A stretch of 64,000 nt of DNA from assembly GCF_023898315.1 (NCBI RefSeq), contig NC_064618.1, positions 246,921,076 to 246,985,075 on the forward strand, written 5' to 3'. Made by a program: the position numbers and the translations under genes. This DNA is from Schistocerca nitens. Taxonomy: Eukaryota; Arthropoda; Insecta; Orthoptera; Acrididae. Positions 44,641 through 54,901 of the stretch are shown here, piece by piece. Position 1 is the first letter of the stretch; each line of letters begins with the position of its first letter. The notes below the pieces were generated by a model. The model was not told where the DNA came from, did not search any database, and saw only the letters and a list, made by a program, of their open reading frames with translations.

Positions 44641-44830
44641 TGCTAATCAGGAACTCGAGTCATTACGCCGCAGTCATCAGGCAGAAAGTGCGAAGTTGCA
44701 TGCCATGTTAAAGAAAGCTGAAATCAAAGCAAGTTCACTCGAAGAAATGCTGGAGCAAAAGATTAAGGAAAACCAAGAACTTACAGCGATATGTGATGAA
44801 CTGATAGGCAAAGTGGGATCTAGTGAATGA
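44641..44830 (+). CDS. TACC: TACC protein, terminal coding exon
   Basis: The acceptor is TTTTCACAG at 44640. The first T completes a Ser codon (phase 2), then 62 codons run to TGA at 44828-44830. The residues ANQELESLRRSHQAESAKLH lead to a C-terminus of KIKENQELTAICDELIGKVG plus SSE. This matches the family ending ([23 protein letters not shown] in human TACC3), so the protein ends at the usual place. Together the four exons give about 207 residues of uninterrupted coiled coil, close to the usual length of the TACC domain. The gene is intact in this window. Confidence 0.95.
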
Positions 44831-45045
44831 GAGTACCCTGTGGCAGTTTCCTTTCTTCTTTTTTATATTTTTAGGTAGACTTTATCCGGCCATGTCTTTC
44901 AGTGAAGTTAAAACTTGTTGTTGCTTGTAATTTTGCCCTGCTAGCTGGGATTTCAGTAAATATCAGCACATTGCTAGAACAACTTGTAATTGTAGAGTTA
45001 TTATTTGTATTTGTAAATAAATGTTTAATGCTTCATAAAACTATT
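44831..45045 (+). other. TACC: TACC 3' untranslated region, short form
   Basis: Sequence follows the TGA and reaches the first canonical polyadenylation hexamer about 190 bp downstream. It is AT-rich and carries no recognised repeat. The end is an inference, because a second hexamer lies at 45506 and could give a longer 3' UTR that includes the TG and G runs at 45203-45255. Confidence 0.5.
45016..45021 (+). terminator. Candidate polyadenylation signal of TACC (AATAAA)
   Basis: This is a perfect AATAAA about 190 bp after the stop codon, followed within 25 bp by T/GT-rich sequence (ATTTATTGGTAAGTG). A second AATAAA at 45506-45511 is an alternative distal site. Confidence 0.55.
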
Positions 45046-45198
45046 TATTGGTAAGTGCAATTGTTTGTAATGAATTATATAACCCACTAGTAATGATATA
45101 CTGCTTCATTGCAGTTTTCTGTGACTTGTGGAGGTTTGACTAAACAGATGTTATGTCATCTTAATATGTGATTAACACTTTTGTACTTGTAGTAAAAC

Positions 45199-45202
<4 letters not shown>

Positions 45203-45241
<39 letters not shown>

Positions 45242-45255
45242 GAGGGGGGGGGGGG
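45203..45255 (+). repeat. (TG)n followed by G homopolymer
   Basis: TG units at 45203-45236 and a G run at about 45243-45255, downstream of the first TACC polyadenylation signal. Confidence 0.95.
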
Positions 45256-46150
45256 TACTTTGTAAATGAACTTGACAGCAGAGACATAACAATTATTTCA
45301 CAGCAAAGTAACCCAAATGTTGTAAAATTTATACATCGAAGAGCTGTGCAATTTATCAGCTTTTGCATGACATGCATATGTATATAATGTACAGCTACTA
45401 TTATGACAAAAGAAACATTTTAATTTCTATATTTTTTATAAATTTTTGTTTTATGTTGTCTTGCATTAATTCTAAGAACAGATTTATGTAGGATATTTAA
45501 GAGTAAATAAATATATAATTTGTATAATTTGGCTTTTCAGAAGATCTGTTCCTTTTCCGGTATATACTAGTATGTATGTGCACATGTGGTATACATTAAA
45601 AATTGTACTGTCATGGAGTGTTTCTTGTTTTCAGTTTAACACTATTTACTTTGAACATTTATAATGCAACAGAAAGAGCAAATTCAAATTTTTATCTAAA
45701 ACTAGGAACAGAAAATTTACTGCTATGCCTTGTACATTAGCTGATATCCATGGTCATACATTATGTTGAGTTACAGTATATATTAACACTCACTCATTCA
45801 TAAAATATTAAAAATCTATTAAAAGTTAATTATGTTTGAATTCCAATCAAACCACACTGCCTGTTTATTTACAGCCACACATTGTATTTATTTACTCCCA
45901 TTCCTATGAGCTACATCACTGCCGATACCTCCCCAAACAATTTTTGAGAGATAGCGGGAAGTGTCATTACATTCCAGTGGAAAAAGAAAATTAAAATTTT
46001 TTCTCTATATCTTGTTAACTTGCTGCTGCTTGTCATAATTCAAGAATGGTCACTTGGTTATTATCTTTGTGTATTTATTCTGGAATTTTTCCTCCGTCTT
46101 TTGTAAAAAGACTTGACAGCTTTTGTACAAATCATTTTCTGTTCTACCTT
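45256..46150. other. Intergenic (or distal TACC 3' UTR), no feature
   Basis: Very AT-rich, with an AATAAA at 45506 as a possible distal polyadenylation site. Nothing else is seen. Confidence 0.4.
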
Positions 46151-46157
46151 GTGGGCG

Positions 46158-46223
<66 letters not shown>

Positions 46224-46481
46224 TACCACATTGTGTCACAGAACACTCAGTGATACAGCTGCAGTTGGGCAGGTAGACTGGGGAGCTGGGTTGAACTTCC
46301 ATATACATATTTTAGCAAATGCTTGTGCTGGGAGAAAGAATCTAAATGTTCCAGATTATGAAACTGCAATTGAAATCAAGTATGTTGTGCCCAGAAGTGT
46401 TTTCTGGCACTGGGTGATAAAGAGTCTGATCTTGGTCACAGTTTGGCAGTGGCCATTCATTTGGGTGGACAGTTGGTTGAC
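46150..46481 (-). mobile_element. Penelope-like element, part beyond the TIR insertion (GIY-YIG end)
   Basis: On the minus strand from 46476 the sequence reads QLSTQMNGHCQTVTK, followed by CQKTLLGTTYLISIA and SGTFRFFLPAQAFAKICIW. This resembles the GIY-YIG region (MTTNKLSVRMNGH..) and downstream region of the Penelope-like locust family. It ends at a (GC)n(AC)n tract at 46155-46220. It is split from its other half by the 3.6 kb element. Confidence 0.55.
46155..46220 (+). repeat. (GC)n(AC)n microsatellite
   Basis: GC units at 46155-46166 pass directly into about 27 AC units. Confidence 0.95.
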
Positions 46482-49400
46482 CAGGGTGTATACCAGGAGA
46501 TCCGGGAAAAATCCGGGATATTTTTAGAATTCCGGGAATTTTTGTTGTTTCAGTTTTCAGTTAGATGTTTGTAATTTTGACTGGTAAGAACTGATACTGT
46601 AACAAAAGATATTACTGTATCCCGCAACTGCAGAATAATACTTCAACGATGCAACATAAACGAGAGAGAAAAACAAAAATAACTTAAATTGCATAGGAAA
46701 TACGACGACGACACACAGTGCTCAGCCAATTGAAAATGTGTCAAAGGCTTTAGGAAGACTACGCAGTGCTTCATAACAACAAATTGCCTCCAATCTACCG
46801 GGAAAAGAGGTGCCAAATTGATATTCTTAAGGAAAAAAACTTTTTCACGAAGCGCCTAGCGTCCAGCGCACGTTTGTCTATTGATTATTCATATGATTTT
46901 GAAATGCTTCCCTGTTAGTTTTTGAATACATTTTAAGTTGATTTCTGAATGAATCATAGGTTGACTTTTGAATGCATGCATAGTGTACGTGATGTGTCTG
47001 TCAGGAGAATCCTCGTCGCATCTAGAAATAAACTTTCTGCAGACAAAAGGGGACGGGACTATACGAGCTGAGGGAGTAAAGCCGAACGGATGAATGCCAA
47101 TCGCTGTCTGATTATGTGGTTGATTGGGTTTGCGAATGATCAGTGTTGTTATAATTACTAGTGAAATCCATAGATTCAGACTACAGAATGGAAGTAAACG
47201 ACTGACAGGAGTAACAGGTGAGAAAGGTGTATCCAAGAAAATGAAATTTTGACAGAAAATTTTTGGCCAGATCGCAACACTAGTAAGGGCCAGTAGTACA
47301 GTCCCTGGCTAGCAGCCATGTAAGTTCTATTCTGGAAGTAACGCGGAAAACGCGTTGTTCGAACACGTAATAACGCCTAACCGAAAAATAATCGCGGGAT
47401 AACTAAACCTGTGATTCTGGCAGGGTTAGTGAAGTTAATTGGTGAACAAATTTTGACAGTGGCAGCAATAGCTACAGAGTTGGAGATGACAAGTTTGTTT
47501 GTTTGAACAAGAAAGGAGAAGAAATGGGGACATCACACAAATTAGGGAAGAATAAGACGATTCCAAATTTATATAAAAATTTCGTAATACTGCTTTCCGA
47601 TCTCATGCTTGAGAAGCTGATGCGTATGAATGAAATGTGAAACTATTTCCTAACATAAAGCTTTTTGCTTGTAGTAGGCCTAATAGGCATTTGGTATTGG
47701 TACTTATTGGAGTATGTTCTGCCGTGTTATAAAAATGGCCATTTGTGCCAAAACAGTCTCGTTTATTTGGTGTGTTACAAAATTGCTGCCATATTCTAAA
47801 GGCTTATTATGTTTTATCTAGCAGTGACAAAATAGACCTAATCAGATCGAGAAACCACACCAGTCTTTGGAATTATTTGTATTAATAGCTTTTTCAGTAT
47901 TAGATAACGACATTTCAATTTTTCATTTAGCAAAACGTTTGACGAACTTTGATAAGGTAATAGATCCTTTCGCAGAAAGGAAAGCATGCCATGTAAAGCT
48001 GTAGCAAGATTAGAGAGAGAAAATGCTAGGTGCTAATGTTTGAAGTGTAATTTCTTGCTTATCTCTTGTCAGTATTGGTTTTATATATCCTATATTTAAT
48101 TTTATGTCACACAAAACAGCAAATTATTAACTAATAGGCAATAAAAGAGTTCAGATTTTGTAAAGAGTTCTTGTTCTCTCGATTACAAATAATCCCATCT
48201 GCTATTAATTGCGAGATTTTTTTATAAGAGGGGCAGGCTGTCAAACCGGCCGACTGGGAGGAGGAGAGCTACCACAGGACATTTCAATTTCCACTCTCCT
48301 GAATATAGTTTGGCTGTACGGTAGAAAAATGCTTTATGAAGAGTCGTGGCACTGCACTTTGGCGTACTTAAGACCAAATAATATGTCTTACATTTCCTCA
48401 AATACATATGTTTTATGTTTCAGACTTTTCAGAAAGGTGTGCGCTACAAGATGAACATATTTTGAAAATTCGATTTTTTTAGTATTGACCCAGTTCGCAA
48501 ATGTCGTAGATCCTGGGCTGATGCGCAGAGCAGTCTGAGTTATAGTGGGTAGTCTCCACGTGACCCGTGTTTACATTTAGTGATTTTGCTGTTTCCCCTT
48601 CGTTTACAAAACGGATATCTGTGGCTGGGAGCTCTCAAGTGAATTAAAACACAACCACATAATTACGGAAGGCTGAAATATGTCATTAGTTTCAGATTTT
48701 ATTTTATTTCCACCCTTCTGACAGTCAAGCATTAATCGCCTTGTGGAACAATGAATTTATTTTTGTCTGTATGCTAAAGAAATTTGACTTTTGTTAAGTT
48801 TTTCCGCAGAGGCAGTCAATGTATTTGAAATGAAATGTTTATTTCCACAGTACTGGCTAGTTTCAACTGTTCGCTGCATTTCAAGTGCACGTTTTCATTT
48901 TCTAGCACGTATGGCACTATGTCATAATAAAGAACCAAACATGATATAATACAGTATAGGTGCTCCAAGAAAATTTACATCCCGAAAACCACACTGAAAA
49001 GCTTGAGGTTGAGGTCTACTTCTTTGGGAATCTGGACATACGAATGTGCCCTTTAAGTATGCAATTTAAATGTGCCCATTTTAATATGGTTCACGAAATT
49101 CCGATGCTCTTGCAGTATCCTCTGATGTCTTGTTTCTTTTATGACATAATGTATGATCTTTCAGTGTTTTACACGTACGTACATACAGGCTTCATAAATC
49201 ATGATAGCTACCCAAGCATGGTGTTGCCTGTTATCTGCGCTCTCTGGCAACTGCTGAAACGAACCTATTTCTAACAGGTCGCGGGAAAATATTTCGAATG
49301 GTGGTTTGAAAAGCTTTACTTTCAAAGTAAATATCCTTTTACGTAAGTTGAACTATGTGCGAGAATGTACAATGAATTTATTAAATCACAGAGTGTTTGA

Positions 49401-50092
49401 CTCTCATTTAAAAATCAACTCGTTGATGACGAGCCATTTAAAAGAATTTCGAACCCTGAAGATCACACATTTATGTCATTATTAAAAATTTTACTGGCAC
49501 ATTTGTGTGATATATCTTAAAGTGTAACACGCGCCAAAAAGATCAACAGTATATGCGAGAGCGTAGCTTCTCTTGCAGCTTGAGACCAATATTATATGTG
49601 AAAGCTTTGCTTTTCTTGTAGCAACACTATGTATATTAATTTAAACTATTAACTTTCCCTGTTTGTGTGTTCGTGCTACTTACCAGTGATGTTGCTGTTG
49701 GCTGACTACATCGTGTGTCCTATGCTCTGAATATCCTCTGTCATCAGCTGGCGAGATCACATGACATGAGCTACGAATGGCTTACAAAAGTACATCGAAA
49801 TCTCGATTTCAATTATTCGAAAAGTAACGTGCGGTGTTTGGTGGAATTCCAATGTATACTTTTGTAATACGAAAATACGTAGCGTACATGTTGCTGCACA
49901 TCAAAGATATTTCCAAAACTTATCTTTTTCCCTGAGTTTCGTTTTCTGAAGTGCCAGGAAATTGTACGCCCGTGTATAAAACCATAACCATACAAAGGAC
50001 TGATAAGGGAAAATATACTGTCACCCGGGAGAAAGTGTATTTTTAACGAGGAAATCTGGGAATTTTTTTTCCTTGTCCATGTATACACCCTG
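46482..50092. mobile_element. 3.6 kb TIR element without ORFs
   Basis: The ends are CAGGGTGTATACC on the left and the complementary GTATACACCCTG on the right, continuing as imperfect inverted repeats rich in CCGGGAA / TTCCCGG-like words (ATCCGGGAAAAATCCGGGAT on the left). A 5-bp direct repeat, TTGAC, flanks it (46477-46481 and 50093-50097). The flanks join as one Penelope-like sequence, which confirms the boundaries. No frame above 115 codons is present and none looks like a transposase. I recall the interior as a repeated locust sequence but cannot name its superfamily. Confidence 0.65.
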
Positions 50093-50400
50093 TTGACGGT
50101 CATGCCTGCGTAAAATGCTGCTTAGAAATTGCAGCAGAGCTGGTGTATGACATGTCTGCTTTCACAGGTGGCCCAAACTCTGGGTGGGAGAGGATAAGCC
50201 TGTGACAGGACAAGAGTAGGATGTGCTGGTTAGGTGAATTGGTTAGATCTTGTCTTCCACAGGTATATATAGACCCATGTTGTAAGGGGTTTGGGAGTGG
50301 GTGTGGCATAATGGTTGACCAGGATATGGTGGTTGGGATGTCCCTATACAATGTCCCCAAAGCATTTGGCCTTGCCGCGATCACACACATGCACACACAG
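50093..50400 (-). mobile_element. Penelope-like element, part right of the TIR insertion
   Basis: Minus-strand reading PVKADMSYTSSAAI leads into the GIY-YIG region that resumes at 46476. The + strand words AGAAATTGCAGCAGAGCTGGTGTATGA and TTTCACAGGTGGCC parallel the 2020-2060 segment of the copy at 1.69-2.74 kb. Confidence 0.6.
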
Positions 50401-50464
50401 TCCCTCCCTCCCAGTACCCTTCCAACTCCAAACTCTCAATCTCATTCCTCATATATCTAGGTAA

Positions 50465-51150
50465 TATCAAACAATGGAAGTCCAGGTTTGAATATCAACA
50501 ACTATGGAAAGGATAGACTGCTACTGTGGGATGACATGTCGAGTTGCTGACACGGACAATGAAAAGACTCTTACACAGTGAGGTTTTGGCCAAAGCCTTC
50601 TTCAGAAAAGAAATTAAAACACCCACCCTCAAGACAAGCAAGCACACCTCAATCACAAATGGCGCTCTCTCTGGCCAGCATGTCAAAAGGTCAGTGTGTA
50701 ACAGTGTTTTTGTTGTGCCTGTCTGCACCTCAACATGTCATCTTTATGGTTAGTAGCTGCTCATTTATGATAGTTTCACTATCTGGACCCAGGGCCAAGA
50801 CCTCTTACCCTCATTTCTCCACAGCTTCAACACATCTCTCATTTGCTTCGCCCGGTTGTCCGCAGCCCAGTGTGCCCCTTTTGTTCCTACAATATCCACT
50901 AACCATCAACAGTACTTGCATTCTGACAGCTGTTATCCCTCACACAAAAAAATTACTCCCATATTGTTGAGCTAACAACCAATGGCGCATCTGCAGTGAC
51001 AAGAATTCCCATGCCTAGTTTGCTATAGGTTTGCTATAGGTCTTCTATCGAAACTATTCTGCAGACAGATTTCCCATGTCATATCCTCACTCACTGCTAA
51101 TCCTCCCACCATGTCCAAGAACAAATTGCAAAGGAGCAGCTCCCTCCCCA
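50465..51150 (+). mobile_element. Penelope-like element pieces with inverted terminal repeats
   Basis: Inverted repeats AAGGATAGACTGCTACTG..GACATGTCGAGTTGC and GCACCTCAACATGTCATC..GTTAGTAGCTGC (50510-50560, 50725-50762) resemble the terminal repeat of the family. Then on the plus strand, CTCTTACCCTCATTTCTCC to about 51150 follows the RT C-terminal region of the recalled family (PYPHFSTAS.., YPLTINSTCILTAVIPHTKK, WRICSDKN). It is decayed and its orientation is opposite to the neighbour at 50.1-50.4 kb. Confidence 0.5.
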
Positions 51151-52810
51151 CCCAATCACATGGTAAGTACAGCAATAGCAATAACAGCAGCACAGATGGT
51201 GTCTCAAATTTTCTGTATTCAGTTCAACATTTTGTAGTTACAACTTTGTCTATAGCACTCAAGTTTCCTAACAAAACTATATAAATGGTTCTCGCATTAC
51301 AAATTCTTATAATTTGATGCTATGTGACAGCATGACATAATATCTGACTGGTCTTGCTTTTGTAATAAACCTTCTCATTGTGTTACAAAACTGTACATTT
51401 GTTAGAAATTATTTTCTTGCCTAATCGTTGAATCTCCTAGATAGATAAAAGGAAAAGTTAATAGTAGGATGGAGTAGACCATTTTGGTATTGTAGTTATT
51501 GGAACAAGAGCAACAGGTGGTCTTACATGTGCCGCTGTAGGGAGTTTCATTGGTTTGGTTAATTATGAACGGAGAGCTGTTTTTACCATTAAGAATATAT
51601 TTGGGCTACACTGAAGGGATAGAAGAAAAATTTATGTTCTACAGAAAAATAATTGTAAATGGGGTAGCAAAGGAGACTAAAGTCAGGACAGAGATATGGC
51701 TAGGTTGCAATGAAAGAGGAAACAAAAGGAAATAAATCCAATTGGGAAATGAAACCAAGAGTAATAGCAGTTTGCAAGTGTATAAGACATTGGCAAGGTG
51801 ATAACTTGAACTGAAAGGAATCAAGTAAAGCATTTTTGATATCTTTGCAGTTTAATTACAGGTGATAATCGTTTAAGTGAAGTGAAAGGAATAAGGTTAT
51901 AATATAAGTATTTATGACATATATATTTCAGGCTTAGAAAAATACACTTATCTATGAATGTGAAAATTATGTGCTGGGAAATCGAGAGAAAGACCTGACG
52001 AGGTAAAAAATACACACACACACACACACACACACGGTGGGAATGACCAGAACAAGCTAAGGGGGGAAAACCAAAAATCTAGATACATGACATAGAGGAA
52101 ATAAATAAGAATAGTAAACTTATCAGATATATTTCCAGACACACCAGCTTTTTCAAACACACACAGGAAGCCAAAGAACAGGACAAGATGCAAAAATTGC
52201 AGGGAGATCAAAATAGATTCGATAATTACTTGAACATTGTCTAGTCATTCCAAAAATTTAATCCAGTTTTGTTTGAAAGATTTACTAAGAATAAAAGTGT
52301 GTGTTAACAAGAATGCGGTAACAGTCGGATAATTTGTGAACAAGGTAAGGTCCTTTGTGGGTGGTTTAAGAAGTTGACAATGAATGGCATGACTGAAGAA
52401 TATTTGTTTGTGATTATCCTAGAGCACTGCACAGGAGAGAGGCTTTATTTGTGCCCAGCAACATATTTAAGGTAAGATGTTACAGCTGGACGAAAGAGCG
52501 TTGAAAAGAAGTGAGATATTTAAGGAAGCCCATATCCATAAGAACACTGGGTCAGCACACCAACTCTAATCAGTCCCAAACCCAGTAGCCATTACTTCTT
52601 TCTCATTACAGTAGCCCCTCAGCATTTCAGTATTCCCACAAACAAAAAATCCGTAAGTGCTGGTAATTTAACCCAGATCCTTATGGCAGTTGGGCACACT
52701 GACACTCAGTTACAGAAGTGAAGTAAATAAAAGCAAAACAAAACTTAATGGATTAAATTGTAAAGTATTCAGTGTAATGGTGATTAATGCAATGATGATA
52801 ACTGTTTGGA
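51150..52810. other. Intergenic, no gene recognised
   Basis: AT-rich, with an (AC)n tract at 52011-52035. Nothing else is clear. Confidence 0.4.
52011..52035 (+). repeat. (AC)n microsatellite
   Basis: About 12 AC units. Confidence 0.9.
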
Positions 52811-53150
52811 ATTTGTAAAGTGGAGTGTGTGTTGTCCACATCACCTAAACCACTGGATCGACTTCAACCAAACTACTTGTTTGTCTGGAAAGAAGTACAG
52901 TGGGGGTAAGAACTATTAGCTCCCCTATGGGTGGGGGCGGGAAAGGGCTGGTAATGCTTGACGTCTGTTCTGCCATGCATGATTGGTGTGTTATAGTGGT
53001 GGTATCAGAATGTGTTCCAAGTAATATATGCTCTTGTAAATGGGCACAGCTGACGAGAGATGGGAAGGAAGAGGACATGGACAGTGAGAGGGGAAGGAGT
53101 GGATGGTTTGAGAGAGGGCGGAGGAGGATGTGTGTGCAATAAATATTTAT
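52810..53150 (+). repeat. Possible Helitron-like dispersed repeat
   Basis: CACCTAAACCACTGGATCGA, CTTCAACCAAACTACTTG, TGTCTGGAAAGAAGTACAG and TGGGGGTAAGAAC, then purine-rich GGAGG blocks, follow a common insect repeat I recall (CTAAACCACTGAACCGATTTCAACCAAACTTGG). I saw neither a CTAG-type end nor a hairpin, so the Helitron call is weak. Confidence 0.35.
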
Positions 53151-54821
53151 GCGGGTGAAGCTGTGGGTAAAATGCTTGTAATCACAATGTTTACTTGCTA
53201 TATAAGGTATTGTTTATGTACATGTGAAATTAGCTCTGGAAATACAAACTTAAAGTTTTCCCTCGGTCATTGTTTGTTTGATGTATATCCGTATTTCCAA
53301 TTTTCTGATTGAAAGAAGTGATATGTTATACAACAAATATTCTTTTGCCTACTTTTCGTGTCCTTGAAGACAGTGATGCAATTAGACACTTTGTATTTAT
53401 AACTGAATATTCTCTAAGCAGTAGTAATTTTTTTATGGATTTGAAATTGCAGAATTTGTAGTGCAGTGTCTTGTAAACTGTCACATACTGACAACTGTGT
53501 GACTACAGTGGCAAGTTCTTGTGCTACAGTGACCCACAAAACATTTGAAATTACATATAAATACCATTTCACTTAATGAACTATAAACAGTGAAAGATTA
53601 ATATTAGAAAAGGAAGAATGCTTTCTAAGAGATATGGTGCATTGTTATTGACATTACATTTTTGCACTCAGTAATATGGCACACGGCTACGTCATTTAAA
53701 AGAGGTAATGGAGATTTCTTGTGGATGCCCATCTCTGGCTGGCACCTTAAATCTATATTTGCTTGGCTGAGAGTGCTTGTCAGTCGTGTTATATGCTGTG
53801 TTACTCTAAAGCGGCTTGTCCACTTGTGGCCTACTACTGCAGGTCTAATTCACTGTCACGAACACCTCATGCTGCAATAAGTTTCATGTAATCATTACCT
53901 GTAAATCACAGTTAAATTTGGCAGCATTGCAAGAATGATTGTAATGTGATACCTCGATGCGTAAATTCACCAATGATACTGAGCTAGTCATTTTTGTTTT
54001 CATAACTATAGTCTTGAAGTACAGAAATGGATTTCTTGCAGCTTTAAGTACATCATGCTACAGAGGTGAGTCAGATCTACAATACTGTCTGTGTAGCCCT
54101 TCCACAGTAATGCCTATTGGCTTTATGTTGCTGATTTGTCAAATAAATGTTTTTGACCAACACATTCAATCAACACATCACTTACTGAAGAGAAGGACTT
54201 TCTGTCCCAGACACTGTCCTACAAGGAGTTACTGCATTTTCTGTCAAAGAGCTACTAAACTACATTGCAGCAGATTGGCAATACCTACATCAGTAAGGTA
54301 CTTGAGAATATTTTTCAGCCAGGACTGCACCAAGTGCAAGATTTTATTGTTGCTTGTAAAACTATTATCCAGTTATCACTTTAAAATATTTTATAATATG
54401 AATAAATTTAAATGATGTTCCCTTGGCTCAGTTATTTTTTCTGTACTTCGTTGTTTCATAGTGTAATATTAAGATTTGACCATAAATTACAATGCAGCAT
54501 ATATGTTCTATTATTTCTTCTCATCCAATGGATCTTATTGCACCTTTTGTCATCATAAATGGCATGACAAAGCTTATAGGTCATTTATATGTGCTTTATA
54601 GTTGGATTTCTTTCTCTTCAAATTTTTCCACATACTGCTTCAAAAATATTTTCCTAGTGAGACCTCCAACATTCATCATTTTTATAAATCATCGTTATTT
54701 ATGCACTTATTTCATCTGGCAGTATTATAGCTTTTTGAGGCCCTCTCTCCACCTAGTCAGGCACCCCTAGTGAATCAGTTTATATTTAATACTGAACTGG
54801 GCATAATGAACCACACATTTC

Positions 54822-54901
54822 AGTAGTAGTAGTAGTAGTAGTAGTAATAATAATAATAATTATTATTATTGTTGTTGTTTTTGTTAGTAGTAGTAGTAGT
54901 A
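54822..54901. repeat. Compound trinucleotide repeat (AGT)n(AAT)n(ATT)n(GTT)n(TAG)n
   Basis: AGT units pass into AAT, ATT and GTT units and then back to TAG units. The AAT/ATT centre is self-complementary. Confidence 0.9.

Noticed and set aside
46123-46527. 134-codon frame with a Thr-His repeat
   Set aside because: It is translation of the (AC)n microsatellite and Penelope-like sequence, not a gene.
46889-47236. 115-codon minus-strand frame inside the 3.6 kb TIR element
   Set aside because: It has no similarity to any transposase and no conserved motif. It is the longest frame there but still plausible by chance.
53957-54415. 152-codon plus-strand frame with several Cys residues
   Set aside because: I considered a piggyBac-type Cys-rich tail, but the Cys spacing does not fit and nothing upstream looks like a transposase. 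It is treated as chance.
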